From: Chaetoceros tenuissimus
Lineage: Eukaryota; Bacillariophyta; Thalassiosirophyceae; Chaetocerotales; Chaetocerotaceae
Direction: 5' to 3'
DNA: 64,000 bases
Assembly (NCBI GenBank): GCA_021927905.1
Contig: BLLK01000047.1
Location: 2,170,001 to 2,234,000, forward strand
This document shows, one piece after another, positions 9,169 to 20,114 of this stretch. Within the stretch, counting starts at the first letter, position 1; each line of letters opens with the position of its first letter. The position numbers and the translations under genes are program-made. The notes beneath the pieces are model-generated. The model was given only the letters and a program-made list of their open reading frames with translations, had not been told where the DNA came from and made no database searches.

Positions 9169-10566
9169 ATGAGGGTTTTGGCTTCAATCATTGCATTGCT
9201 AATATGTGCAACCCAAATTGAGTGCTTCACTCCTAATGTTAACGCCAATTCGGCAAAGAAGACAATTGATACAAAGCAAACTTCTTCTCTAAGTTTTGTA
9301 GAAGAGGCTCGTATGAAGTTCAGTATGCCTAGGCCTGATCTCATAGTAAAAGAGCGCAGGCTACAAGAGATGCAAAAGAAAGGTTTTCCTATTGCATCAT
9401 CATTTGTTCCCGATGAATACAATCCTCACCCTCTGCTTAGGAATAGACATCTACAAACAATTCTCGGTGTATTTCTCAGAGACGAGGAAGGTGTTGCATA
9501 CATGAAAAAGTCTAATCTGTTTCAGGAGTTGTTTCCTGTAGTCAGAGCAGTAGCCGATGCCTTACCTTATATCCTTGGTTCAAAAGATAAGGAAAGTGAG
9601 TGTGATTTTTGGGACAAGAGAGAAAAGTTCAACACACCCGATGGGGACTTTTTCCATGTTGATTATAAGTTTCAAGATCCAGAGATTGAAGGTGGAGGCG
9701 AAGCTATGGTGATGATTATCCATGGGTTGGAAAGTAATTCTAATTCATCCCTTTGCCAAAACATGGCCCGATCATACGAAGAAAATGGCTTTGACGTTGC
9801 ATGTATCAACTTTCGAGGATGCTGTGGAAACCCGAATGAGACGATATTGCAGTATCACGGAGGTTGGACAAATGATCTAATGATATTTTTAGAGTCTTGG
9901 AGAGAAAGAAATAGAAACCAGAGACCAATGTATGTTACTGGTTTTAGTTTAGGAGCGAATGTCGCAATGAAATTGCTAGGAGACTTGAGTATGGATGCCG
10001 TGGATAAGTACAATATACGAGGCGCTGCAGTTAGTGGTGCTCCATTTCATCTTCAATGGCACTATCGTCAGTTGATTGATTATGACTTTAATCGCATAGT
10101 CTATGCTGGGTCTGTTTTAAAGTCTATGAAGAAAAAATTGGATTACATAACGGAGCGTTTTTTCGATGGCGATACTAATACTAACGTCCTGGATTACTGG
10201 ATGTGTAAGAATGCTACGCTAATCACTGAGATCGAGGATGGAATGATTGCACCACTGTATGGATTCCAAGATAGATATGATTACTACGAAAAGACAGCCT
10301 CTTTTTATGTTGTCGATGATATCGCAGTACCAACATTTGTATTAAATGCTGAAGATGACCCTTTCTTCAATCCTGACAAGTTTCCGTGGGATAAGGATTG
10401 CGAGAATGGTGGGAAGGCACCATTGAAATTAGTTCGAACACAACACGGAGGACATCTAGGCCACCTTTTTCATATGTTGGGTAATGATTCTACAACCCCA
10501 GTTTCTTCTTTTGCTCCTATGCAACTCGGGCGGTTCTTGGCCCATGTTCACAATTATGCACAATGA
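9169..10566 (+). CDS. plastid-targeted alpha/beta hydrolase, ABHD1/2/3-EMB8-YheT family
   Basis: Start chosen at 9169 because MRVLASIIALLICATQIEC is a good signal peptide followed by Phe-Thr-Pro, the heterokont plastid signature; an ATG at 9151 would add six residues. The 465-residue protein has the family entry motif LLRNRHLQT, the oxyanion region IIHGLESNS, the nucleophile elbow GFSLGAN (Ser260), an acid-residue candidate in LNAEDDPFF and the catalytic His in TQHGGHLGH near the C-terminus. The family includes lipases and acyl hydrolases. Plastid location suggests a galactolipid- or fatty-acyl-ester substrate (inference). All three catalytic residues are present, so it should be active. Confidence 0.85.
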   Translation: MRVLASIIALLICATQIECFTPNVNANSAKKTIDTKQTSSLSFVEEARMKFSMPRPDLIVKERRLQEMQKKGFPIASSFVPDEYNPHPLLRNRHLQTILGVFLRDEEGVAYMKKSNLFQELFPVVRAVADALPYILGSKDKESECDFWDKREKFNTPDGDFFHVDYKFQDPEIEGGGEAMVMIIHGLESNSNSSLCQNMARSYEENGFDVACINFRGCCGNPNETILQYHGGWTNDLMIFLESWRERNRNQRPMYVTGFSLGANVAMKLLGDLSMDAVDKYNIRGAAVSGAPFHLQWHYRQLIDYDFNRIVYAGSVLKSMKKKLDYITERFFDGDTNTNVLDYWMCKNATLITEIEDGMIAPLYGFQDRYDYYEKTASFYVVDDIAVPTFVLNAEDDPFFNPDKFPWDKDCENGGKAPLKLVRTQHGGHLGHLFHMLGNDSTTPVSSFAPMQLGRFLAHVHNYAQ

Positions 10567-10619
10567 AATGCATTGTGTCGATGTATGCTGTATAAAATAG
10601 ATTAAACTTTACTTGTATT

Positions 10620-12090
10620 TCAAAGTTTTGCGGACAGAAATTCCTTCAATTCTACCGCATGTTTTTCAAGAAGTCTTCGCTTTGCCTCGGCAATGACTCT
10701 ATCCTTGTAGGATTGAACTTCTTTCATTTGTTTCATTTCCTCCTCTTCTTTTCCTTTCTCAGACTTGAATATATGTTCCCTTTCTTCTCTTTGTTGCCTT
10801 GCCTCCATAGCGTACTTTATTTTTTCCTTCATCATTTGTTCTTGCTTTCGTAATTCCTCCTTTTCATCCTCAGCAAACTTACGAAGCATTTGATCGACAA
10901 GTGCTTGCTCTTCAGCTTCCATTTTCGCAATCATTTTCTTCTTAGCTTCGATCTGCTGTTGATTTTGTTGCAGCAACTCTTTTCTCTGCTCCATCTTCTT
11001 TCTACTTTCTTCCTCTTCTTCTTTACGCTCGCGCTCAAGCCTTTCCTGTTCCCATAGCAAAGTTCGAAGATCGTTGTAATCGTCACGGGTTTGATTAAAT
11101 TTGTTTGTATCTTCTGCAACTTTGCTCCACATTTTCTTTTTCAATTCTTCTGACTCTTTTTCTTTCTGACGTTTCTCTTCCTCGCGCTCATTCATCAATT
11201 TATTGTATGCATCAATACTTTCCTGCTGCTCTTTCTCTTGTTGCTCTATCATGCTTTTACATTCTTGTCTTTCTTTTTGATATTGTGTTATCATAGCCTT
11301 AGTTTCATCTCTTTTCTTATTTTTCTTTTCTACCTCCAGTCGCTGTTCTGCATTAATCTGGGCCAAGATATCATCTACTACCTTCTTATCTCTCAACATT
11401 TCCAATCTTGCTTCTTCATCCAGTTTCTACGATAGACAACAGATGCATTATTAGATAGGTGGTAAATGTACGGAATAAATCAGGTTCAAGTTCCTTCATT
11501 GTGTCACTTACCTCGCGTTCTTTCATTTGCTCTTGAAGAACAAGCTTTTGCTGAGAGAGAAGGGAACGGCGAGCAATCTCTTTTTCTTCCTCGCGTCTAA
11601 TTACTTCTTGTCGTTTCTTCTCCATCTCTGCTTCAATCGCTTCATTTCTTACACTATCTATTTCCTTCATTAGTAAAACTTCCTGATGCTGAGCGGCTCT
11701 TTCTTTGTTCACATAGGCAGTTTTGATGGTTCTTTCCAACTCCTTCAACTCATCGCTTGATTCACAAATGAGTTGAATTTCTCTTTCCAGCCGTTTCTTC
11801 TCCATTTCCTCCACTTTCTGTATCTGCTCTATTCTTTCATTCTCTGCTTGTCGCAATGCATTCTCCCGTCTTTGTATCTCTAATTGTTTTCGTTTTTCTC
11901 GTTGTATTTCCTCCTTGGATATAGTTGTGACACTTGCTCTCCTGCTATTTGGATTTGTGCTAAAACGTTGGCATTCACTGGCATAATTCAATAACCCTTT
12001 CACTCGTTGTTCTTCTGCTCGTCTTTGCTGAGTTAAGACGTCAACTTTTCTTGAACTCATTACTTCTCGACCATTACAGTATTGCATCAT
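10620..12090 (-). CDS. MNS1-like coiled-coil ciliary protein (trichohyalin-plectin-homology)
   Basis: Two exons: 11512-12090, intron 11427-11511 (85 nt, GTAAGT...ATCGTAG) and 10620-11426. The junction is in phase (KERE|KLDEEARL) and gives 461 residues, close to animal MNS1 (about 495). The protein is almost entirely charged helical coiled coil, rich in Glu, Lys, Arg and Gln, as in TPH-domain proteins. The segment ELKELERTIKTAYVNKERAA matches the conserved MNS1 core. In animals MNS1 is an inner microtubule protein of motile cilia. In a diatom this implies axoneme formation, expected only in flagellated sperm of centric species. CFAP53-like proteins share the TPH architecture, so the exact family member is less sure than the TPH assignment. 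Confidence 0.75.
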
Positions 12091-12241
12091 TTTGTTTCTT
12101 TTCGAATTTGTTTATTTTAGAAGAAGAAAGCCAATTACTTTTTTGCTGGAACTTGTATACTGTACTTACGTTCAGTAGTAGCACTGACAGTAGTGCTTTG
12201 GATTTGTGACAAGTTTTGTTCAGTACGTTTTTCTCGTAGCA

Positions 12242-13324
12242 CTACTTTTTCAAATTCTGTCCAATTGCTTTTCGTGCCTCAGTACTCCTTTTCCTCCTAT
12301 GAGTCGGAGCACTTAGTATCTTCTCCAGTGCAAGATCCACAACCAAGACTCTTTTATCAATTACCGTTGCCAACAATGCCAGTTTTCCCGCTGTATTCAA
12401 TCCACGCACATATCCTTGTAAGTCATAAGCTGTAGGCAATGAAAAATTGACATTCCCTTGATCATCTTTCGTCGAGGAAAGAACTCGAAGCCCTGCAAAA
12501 GCATGCCTTTCACTTCTATTGCCATCATAAAGTAGATAGTCACAACCGAATTTCGCACCACATGAAATATGAAGCTCATTGAAGGAATTATACAAGCAGT
12601 CATAAATGATTGCCATATCAATATTTTTCATGTGATCCATTTGTTGAACATTTTTGCTGTAAACGACTGATGGGGCACCTTCTAAGTCCATGTTTTTTAT
12701 GTTTGCAGTACTTATTTTCTTATCAGTCTTGTGACATTGATCGCGTAGTCTTTTCCATGGTTCTGGAATCAGTTTGTATGCCATGGGCCTCATTTCTTCT
12801 TGTGATCGAACAACCTCTGCCTCTTTCATGCTGATTTTGATTTCGTCAGCCCATTTTTGAGCCAATTCATCGTCAACTTTTGCTCCAGACACAAGATCTT
12901 CTAGATTTGGATTTCTTTCAAGAAGATTATTCTTCTGTGCTTGGATCATCATGGGTAATGTTAAGAAAGCTGGCAAATTTTTGTAAGCCGAACGATCCAT
13001 TGCAGTCAGTTCTTCTATTTCATCCTTGACTTTGTTATCAACATTACTAAATTGAAAGTATTTCGAGTCAGAGTCGGTTGCTTCCTTCTTCGATTCTTCT
13101 TTTACACTCGAATCCGCTTTCTTGGGAGTGCCTACATCACTTTCTTTTTTGCCAGGCTCTTGCTTTTGCTTCTTCTTTTTACGTTTAATATTTTTCAATT
13201 CATTCATTACAGTTTTCGAGCTGGGCCTCCTCCTCCTGACACCTATAGAAGTTGGAGGAATCCTGTATTCGTATTCTATGCTCTTGACATAATCCTTGTC
13301 AAAAAGAACTACAGATTCTTCCAT
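12242..13324 (-). CDS. tRNA-splicing endonuclease subunit SEN34-like
   Basis: Single-exon 360-residue protein. The C-terminal 110 residues match the tRNA-intron endonuclease catalytic domain: CGAKFGCDYLLYDG with Tyr266, ERHAFAG with His274, and LNTAGKLALL with Lys314, the Tyr-His-Lys triad. The N-terminus (VVLFDKDYVKSIEYEYRIPP) resembles the SEN34 N-terminal fold rather than SEN2, so it is called SEN34, the subunit that cuts the 3' splice site in yeast and human. A long Lys/Glu-rich linker (about 45-110), probably disordered, separates the parts; its KRKKKK run may be a nuclear signal. It is followed on the same strand by the MNS1-like gene with separate control. Confidence 0.75.
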   Translation of the reverse strand: MEESVVLFDKDYVKSIEYEYRIPPTSIGVRRRRPSSKTVMNELKNIKRKKKKQKQEPGKKESDVGTPKKADSSVKEESKKEATDSDSKYFQFSNVDNKVKDEIEELTAMDRSAYKNLPAFLTLPMMIQAQKNNLLERNPNLEDLVSGAKVDDELAQKWADEIKISMKEAEVVRSQEEMRPMAYKLIPEPWKRLRDQCHKTDKKISTANIKNMDLEGAPSVVYSKNVQQMDHMKNIDMAIIYDCLYNSFNELHISCGAKFGCDYLLYDGNRSERHAFAGLRVLSSTKDDQGNVNFSLPTAYDLQGYVRGLNTAGKLALLATVIDKRVLVVDLALEKILSAPTHRRKRSTEARKAIGQNLKK

Positions 13325-13678
13325 TTTGAGTATGATTTTGATTTGGATGTGTGCTTATACACTAATGTACTTTAAAGATAAGGTCCTCAGTCCTTAGCAT
13401 TTAAGAACAGAGATGTAAAAAAATGTGTGATGTGAAAAAAAAAAGTTCGAAAGTTGTGGTGACTGCTCTTTTGGTACTTATCGTCTGTCCATCATTCCGT
13501 TTACTCTAGGGGATTGAAAGTTGTTGAAATGTGAAATTGATCACCATTCTAATTAGTTACGTACTACAACACAATACTTCCAACTTCCAATACATCTGAT
13601 TCCAATATCGCGGATTTTCATCCTTATTCTACCTCATAGTAAGATTTACTATCTCATTCGCAATCTTGGTTGGCATAC
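13325..13678. other. divergent intergenic region
   Basis: Between the SEN34-like start and the glycosyltransferase-like start. It contains an A-run near 13436 and no convincing open frame. Presumed divergent promoter; no clear motif. Confidence 0.4.
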
Positions 13679-15185
13679 ATGACGGTATTGCAAACGACGA
13701 GGCCCAAGAAAAAGAAAGGATATTCTCCTATATTCTTGCTATATGTTTTCATTGCATTCATATCTGGTTTCCTTTTGTGTTCCACAGTTATGGTTCATAC
13801 ACACATTGCAAACAATCATTTGGGTAATGAAAATGTCCAATATCCAGTCAATGCATCTCAAAATATCGAACACAAACTTTCTACTGAGACTTCAATCAGC
13901 ACCTTTGGCAACAAAGGTCTGAGTGGACTTAGGGTCCTTGTTGCTCTTGCCTCATTTGACTTTGGACAGTTTCCTTTACTCGAAGAGGTAATTGATTCAT
14001 ACCAAGACGTATGTGTGGCGGGGGCTAAAATTGATTTATATATACATACTGTGGTCCCCTATACAGGTACGTTTAAGCATGTTCCTACACCAATGCTCAT
14101 TATCTCACTTACTCAACCTATGATTTTAATTTTCTACTAAAGTTGCACTTATTGACTTATTAAATGCAAGAATATCATGTGAAAGTATGACTGTAACAAT
14201 TGCTGTACAATCACCAGCAGTTCGTTTGAATTTGGTCGATAGGCACAGAGAATTATTTTATGAAAAGATTGAAGATTATGATTTGTTTATTTACTCCGAG
14301 GATGACATCAAAGTCTCACCTACAACAATCAAAGCATATTTACAAGAAACAAAGCAAGTCGAGAAATTAGTAGGCAAAAGTCCTGCCGAAGATTACAATG
14401 TCGGAATAGTGAGATATGAGTATAATTATCCACCAGATATTGTGATTGATGACAAGACACGTCATGCAACTGAATCTGTGACACGAGTCTATTGGGAGCA
14501 TTTATGGAAGCCTCTTTTCCCAAAGTCTATCGATTTGGTCCAGCAGTCGGAAGTTCAAAAACAATATGTATCCATGCAAAACCATCACCAAGGTATGTTT
14601 CTTGCAACAAGGGATTTACTGAAGGCTTGGAAGTTGCGCAAAGGGTGTGAGTTTGACAGAGTGAGACAACGACCAGGTAGGAAAGACAATCCTGGACAAC
14701 CTACAGAAGGTACACAAAGAGTATGGATGAGTAGTCAAATGCTTCATGGCAGCCGTCATTGTAACGTCCAGCAGCTTATTCCTATGAAAAATTTTGGTCA
14801 GCTCACCGTCTGGCATTTGCCCAATAAAAACTATCGAAGAGTTGGAAAAAAGGGTCGAATTGGAGGTGGTTCAGTCGAAAATGAATTTGGGACTGGTAAG
14901 GAAACGTTTGTTGGTCCAGATAAGAGTCTACCAACTGAGATGGAACTTCATTTAGAAATGAGGAAGTTATACCCTTTGAAACCATCAACAAAATATAATG
15001 GAATCCAAATGATCGATGAAGTTGATCGAAAAAGAGGAATAGGAAGATCTTTTGGAATGAATCAGAAAGCATACTTCGATATTTTAGATCAGAGGCTGGA
15101 TGCCTTTACTGCATATGCCGATAGAGGAGGTATCATGATTGAGCAAGATTTCCAAAACTGGCAATTCCTCATCGAGAAAGATTAG
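13679..15185 (+). CDS. type II membrane protein, putative GT-A glycosyltransferase
   Basis: Exons 13679-14066 and 14143-15185 with a 76-nt intron (14067-14142, GTACGT...CTACTAAAG). The junction codon G|TT keeps frame (VVPYT|VALIDLL) and yields 476 residues. After a short basic cytosolic tail (RPKKKKGYSP) comes one membrane anchor (FLLYVFIAFISGFLLCSTVM), the topology of Golgi transferases. The luminal part has a Rossmann-like start (LRVLVALASF) and DLFIYSEDDI, a D-x-D-like acidic motif expected to bind a metal-nucleotide sugar. No CAZy family is assignable by eye. A role in glycoprotein or wall-polysaccharide synthesis is inference. The first ATG in frame is at 13679. Confidence 0.65.
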
Positions 15186-15228
15186 AAAAAGTCTTGGTCG
15201 AATAAGATAAGAAATAGCATTAACTGTA

Positions 15229-17496
15229 TTAACTACCGAGCTTTCTACTGCGGCTGAGGCCTGATCTGATACCCGTTGTTTCTCCACCGTATTTGTGCCC
15301 TTCGTCTGTTCGTACTTCTCGCACCGCACCCTTTCTCTTGATAAGAGCTTTGCGGTATTGCTCCCTCTTTTTGACACGAGGATTGCGGTTGAGCTTATTC
15401 TTGTGAGCTACAAGTCCTCTATTCTTCATAATCATATTGCCAATAGCACGTTCACCCTCAATTTCTGCATCAAATCCAGGATACTTGGGAGCAACTGCAT
15501 AGAGACTTTTCTTGAATTCTTTTCTTGCTTTACTCTTTTGCTGAATTTTACTGTAAAAGTCATCATCATCGTCCATACTATCGTTGTCCACTTCTCCATC
15601 GTCAATCTCGTCTTCATCTTCATCACTACCAAGTCCACCTAGTTCTGCTTCCATCATTTCCATACCTCTTCTAAAACGGTCAGTATCAGCCTCATCAGTG
15701 GTTTCCGGAGCAGCAGATGCACCTTTTCCTGACTTTGACCTCTGACTGATTCTATTGATAGTTGTAGCGAGAGTCTTACTTGCTGCTGCAACATCAGTCT
15801 CATCTGCATCATCATCGTCACCGAAATCAGAAAAGGTAGGCATAGCTCTACGTCTTCTTTTCTTTGAACCAGTAGTAGCTTCCATATCATCATCTTGATT
15901 ACGAAGTGCGAACCTTGTTTCATTTAACAATCTCTTTTGTACTGCACCATCATCTTCTTCATCGGACGAAGAAGCGGTTGATTCATTGTCACTAAGATCT
16001 TGATTGGCACCCTTCGCTAATATCGCGTCATAATCAACGTCAGAATTCAGATCATCAGACTGAGCATCACTTTCCTCACCATCCTCATCACTTTCATGGT
16101 CATTTGAAATGTCGCCCATGAGTGCTGAAGCCTTGACTAGATTTTCAAATTGATCCTTAAGACCACCAACCTTAGTCTCAACCTTGGACTCTAATCTATC
16201 TGCCAAATGGTTCAGTTGATTTAATCTACTAATCACTGGATGATTCTTGATGTTATCATCATCATCGTTGTCAAGGATGTTGTCTTCGTCATCCATTGTA
16301 TTCATAGCCTGTCCAGATTTGATCATGAGGTATTGACATACATTCAATGCTGTTGAGGTCTGAATCATAGCTTTTGCAAGTAAAAACTGAAGTCCTGTCT
16401 TCGTAGCTCCAACAGCCTGTAAATTAGAACAACATGCGTTAGCTTTGTGTAAAGATGTTGAATATAGATGTTCATAGCCAATCAAGCGGACATTCAGCTA
16501 TTGGGTTAAACTTGTCCGTAGGATAAAAATGGCACAATGAAGATTTGATCATTTTAATCATTTTTCCATTACTCTTGCATCACTTTTCTACCGCAGTATC
16601 ATACACCTAAAGGCATCTACTACAGTCTATCATGGATGCTTGTGAAGTACAATCATCAGATAAAACAAACTTACCTCTGCGTTCTTTTCGTCCTGGAGTA
16701 AAGCATTGACCACGACAGACGTTTTCTCCGCACACGGCCGTATAACTTCCTCTCGGAAATGATCTACAAGAGGAAGAAGTTCTGGATGGGTCTTGGACAT
16801 AAATTTGATTTTGTCCTTCTTTGATAGTGATGAAAGTTTCCTTCTTTTTGATGAGTGCATTTCATTAGTCATGACCTGAACACTATCTTTTATTTTTTCC
16901 TCTTCTTCTTCATCACTCTCATCACTGTTATCACTATCATCATCGTCATCAAGCATGAAATCCTCTTCTGTCATACCCTCCAATCTATTCTTGAGAATTT
17001 CTTTTGCTCCCTGTTCTTCGAGTTCAGCGTCCTCCAGAGCATCATTCCTATCCATAATCTCCAAGTCCGCAGTGTCTCCATGGTAATAATCTTTCTTCTG
17101 CTTTCCCCAGTTCAAGATATCAGTATCTTCTGGTTCCAGATCGTCAATTGAATCATCGTCATCATCGCTAGCTTCCAAAGGAAGGCGGGGTGCTTCATCT
17201 CCGTCGACTGATGACTCTTCTTCGCTCTCATCACTGTCGCTATCTTCTTCACTTTCATCAAGACCTAAATTGAAGACACCTTCGTCATTATTCTGCATTC
17301 CTTCTTCTTCTGATTCATCACTCTGGTCAAACTTGAGCATATCCTCTTGAAGCTCGTTTCTTGCGTTGTTGTAGCGATCGATTTCATTGTACATGTCATC
17401 ATTGTCGACATTATTTGTTTCCTCCTGATTTGCTAGCCTATCTCTGAGTTTGTAGAGACCTCTCTCTCCCACCTTGGCTGTGTTTCTCTTTCCCAT
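15229..17496 (-). CDS. UTP3: UTP3/SAS10 small-subunit processome protein
   Basis: Exons 16675-17496 and 15229-16416 with a 258-nt intron (16417-16674; GTAAGT...TTCTAATTTACAG). The join is in phase (DEKNAE|AVGATK) and gives 669 residues. The junction rebuilds the Sas10/Utp3 helical domain: LLPLVDHFREEVIRP before it and TKTGLQFLLAKAMIQTS after. The C-terminus carries the SAS10 motif: YPGFDAEIEGERAI, then KNKLNRNPRVKKREQYRKAL and RSRKLGS. Long Asp/Glu/Ser tracts lie between, as in other members. In yeast this is an essential U3 snoRNP/SSU processome factor for 18S rRNA maturation in the nucleolus. The intron is longer than most here, perhaps because it interrupts the domain. Confidence 0.9.
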
Positions 17497-17813
17497 GGTT
17501 GGATCAAAAGGTTTTTTTGAGATGAAGTAAAACTTGAATTGTTCCTAATACTATTGGCGTAAAGGGAAGAATGAGATGATTTACTTTTTGTGGTATTGAA
17601 TGGCTGTGAGAAACGCCAAGCCAACCCCTACTTTAGACGGTTTCGATATGTTTTAGTCCCATCTTTAGTAACCTCTACATTCACATGATGAAAACAACAG
17701 AGCCAAAGCACAAACAAACACAAAAGTATCAATACCGTCATCACCTCCGCACATCATCAGGTATATATTCTCACCAAATAATCACAAAATACCGAAAGAG
17801 ATATCGGAATCAA

Positions 17814-19043
17814 ATGAAATCGATAATACTTCTTCTATTTTTCACCCATGGCATCAAATCTGTTGTTGGATTTGCAGGTTCTGTGTCGAACAGCAGGAAA
17901 AATGAGGGGTCGATAAGATTGAATTTGAGTAAAGATATCATCGGGGATAGTGAAGATTACAACTCCTTACCGCGATTATATGTGGGCAATGGCACACCTA
18001 ATGCAGCAAGTAGGTCGGACGTCTTACAAAAAGATAGAAATTTTGCATTATCATCTGATCAATCTCATTATCTATCGAAGGTTATGCGAGTCTTTTCCAA
18101 AAAGAGGAAATCGCCCCCACTTGTAAGAGCATTCGATGGCATGAATGGAGAATGGCTATGTGAAGTTGTTTCACCCTCACAGGATATTAATCAAGGAAAG
18201 AAAAAGAAGAGGAGCAGAGATGATTCACCCCTCGAAGCCAAATGCATCAAACAATTGCGTGTACAGACTTCGTCACAAATGAAACCATGGCTCTTCTTTG
18301 CTCCAATAAAAAAGCAGAGGGCAAAAATCATGGTGGAAAAATGTACAGAGCTTGGAGTAGATTTATTTTCTCCTATTAGTACTGAATATACAGATTCATC
18401 AGCAATTATGGCATGTGGTGTAGGAAATCTAGATACAGGATCCTTTGACGAAGAGGATGATCCAATGTCAATTCTTTATGGAAATCCGTCCTCTTCGAAA
18501 AGCAAAAAGAATAGCGACACATCTGATAAATTATCCATGGTTGCATTGGAAGCGGCTGAACAAAGTGAAAGACTAAGTGTGCCTAAATATGTTGGGACTT
18601 TCGTTGATAATGATGAAGAAAGCGACGATGTGCAAACTAGGTCAATAACAGAAGTCACAAATCTTCTATCAGAGTGGGTGTTAGAAAGTAGGAGTGCGTC
18701 TGATGATACGGGGAGTAGTGATTATGCGGTCAGTCTACGTGGCCAACAGGAACATAGGATATTGTGTATCTGTCGAGAGAGAAAAGAAGGAAGTGAAAGT
18801 GTTATGCCGATATTGAATGCAGTTGAGAAAGCATCTATGATTGGAAAAGATATTGCTATAGTTGTTGGACCAGAAGGGGGCTGGAGTGTAGACGAAGAAT
18901 CCTTCTTTGATAAATATTGCGGACTTTATCCCGAGTCTATCATAGGAGTTAGTTTAGGCTCAAATGTTCTTAGGGCTGAGACCGCAAGTATATTAGCTTT
19001 AGGTGCAGTTGCTTTATGGAGTGGTTCTTCAGATACTGACTGA
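17814..19043 (+). CDS. RsmE-like 16S rRNA m3U methyltransferase, plastid-targeted
   Basis: Start taken at 17814 because MKSIILLLFFTHGIKSVVG is a signal peptide followed by Phe-Ala-Gly, the plastid signature; ATGs at 17685/17688 would add 42-43 residues without a targeting rationale. The 409-residue protein has the RsmE N-terminal part (SSDQSHYLSKVMRV, GEWLCEVV), the SPOUT core start WLFFAPIKKQRAKIMVEKCT and ELGVDLFSP. The SAM-binding knot follows: VVGPEGGW and GVSLGSNVLRAETASILAL. In bacteria RsmE methylates U1498 of 16S rRNA at N3; here the target is presumably plastid 16S rRNA (inference). Acidic or Ser-rich insertions (about residues 120-135 and 205-290) make it longer than bacterial RsmE (about 245). 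Confidence 0.85.
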   Translation: MKSIILLLFFTHGIKSVVGFAGSVSNSRKNEGSIRLNLSKDIIGDSEDYNSLPRLYVGNGTPNAASRSDVLQKDRNFALSSDQSHYLSKVMRVFSKKRKSPPLVRAFDGMNGEWLCEVVSPSQDINQGKKKKRSRDDSPLEAKCIKQLRVQTSSQMKPWLFFAPIKKQRAKIMVEKCTELGVDLFSPISTEYTDSSAIMACGVGNLDTGSFDEEDDPMSILYGNPSSSKSKKNSDTSDKLSMVALEAAEQSERLSVPKYVGTFVDNDEESDDVQTRSITEVTNLLSEWVLESRSASDDTGSSDYAVSLRGQQEHRILCICRERKEGSESVMPILNAVEKASMIGKDIAIVVGPEGGWSVDEESFFDKYCGLYPESIIGVSLGSNVLRAETASILALGAVALWSGSSDTD

Positions 19044-19134
19044 ATATCTAATGTAGTAATGTAAAAAGTTCTGTGAATTTATAATCATCATACTTCTTTT
19101 CAGTTGAAATATAGGTCGGTATAACCGTTAAACG

Positions 19135-19855
19135 TTACTCTAGATGTTGTAGAATGTTCTGCCGTATTAATTCCCATTCACTGAATCTAATATTGGGATT
19201 TTTTTCCAAATATTGCAATGGTGTTAGTCCTACCCCATCTCTTTCATGTAAATAATTCAAATCATATAATTTAAGCTGTCTACACAGTGCTTCCACTTTA
19301 AAGTAGTCATGTCGCTGAAGCAACCAACTATTTATTGCGTTTGTGTATTCAATTTTTTGTCTCTGTCTTTCAATCTCATTTGACGGCTTCAATTCTTGAC
19401 AGATAGGAGAATCTTTTTCCAATGTTGTTTTATTGATAATGCCTTGTCCAAGTCTTATTGCTTGTGGTAGAACAAAGATACGAAGACTTTTACAGTGACT
19501 AAAGGCCCACCTATCAATATATGCACAGGAATTTGGAATACATATATAGAAACAAGAGAGTTGCACATGGCAAATGCATTGTACCCGATATACTCCAGCT
19601 TCTCTGACCATTCAATATCTACAAGTTTGCCACATAACTGGAAAGCTCTATAGTCAATCCTTTTGACTGAATGGGACATAGTAAGCTCAGTCTCTTGCAA
19701 TTGTAAAATATATATGCTGGTACGATCTCGACCCCTTCTGAAATGATTACCTTCTCCCATGTCTGCCTTTCCTTCTCTTGATGCACTATAGCTTCAAAAT
19801 TGTTGGTATCATACCATAGCTCACCGTTGTAGATAATTGTCTTTATTTGAAAATC
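19135..19855 (-). pseudogene. LRR_5 (BspA-type) leucine-rich-repeat gene, decayed
   Basis: On the minus strand, protein of the diatom BspA-like LRR_5 family is read in three pieces. The first (about 19855-19690) includes RQTWEKVIISEGVEIV and AYIFYNCKRLS. The second holds KRIDYRAFQLCGKLVD and YIGYNAFAMCNSLVS. The third holds YIDRWAFSHCKSLRIFVLP and a C-terminal tail ending ILQHLE. The pieces are shifted against each other twice, near 19690 and near 19555, without splice signals. The first piece has an in-frame stop just upstream and no ATG, so a start is missing. Two frameshifts plus a lost start indicate a dead copy of a host multigene family, although assembly errors could explain the shifts. 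Confidence 0.7.
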
Positions 19856-20114
19856 AAATCATATGTAATATAACAGCTTCTTCCCTTATTAAGATAGATG
19901 GTAGGTAGTGGACACCTTGACCTTGATTAGATTTGACCAAAAATTTTAGACACACCTCCCCCTCCCCCTTTCTTTCTCTTTCCCTTATCTTCACACAGCC
20001 TTTGCTTTGCCTGCAGCCTGCAGCAAAAAGTGAACACAAAACCACCAACATAATTCAAGAGTCACAACAACGCTTTAGTACATAAACTGAAGTACAACCG
20101 CATTAACAATAGCA

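Noticed and set aside
10620-13324. MNS1-like and SEN34-like genes as one operon
   Set aside because: They are separated by 151 bp, have unrelated functions, and diatom nuclear genes are normally monocistronic.
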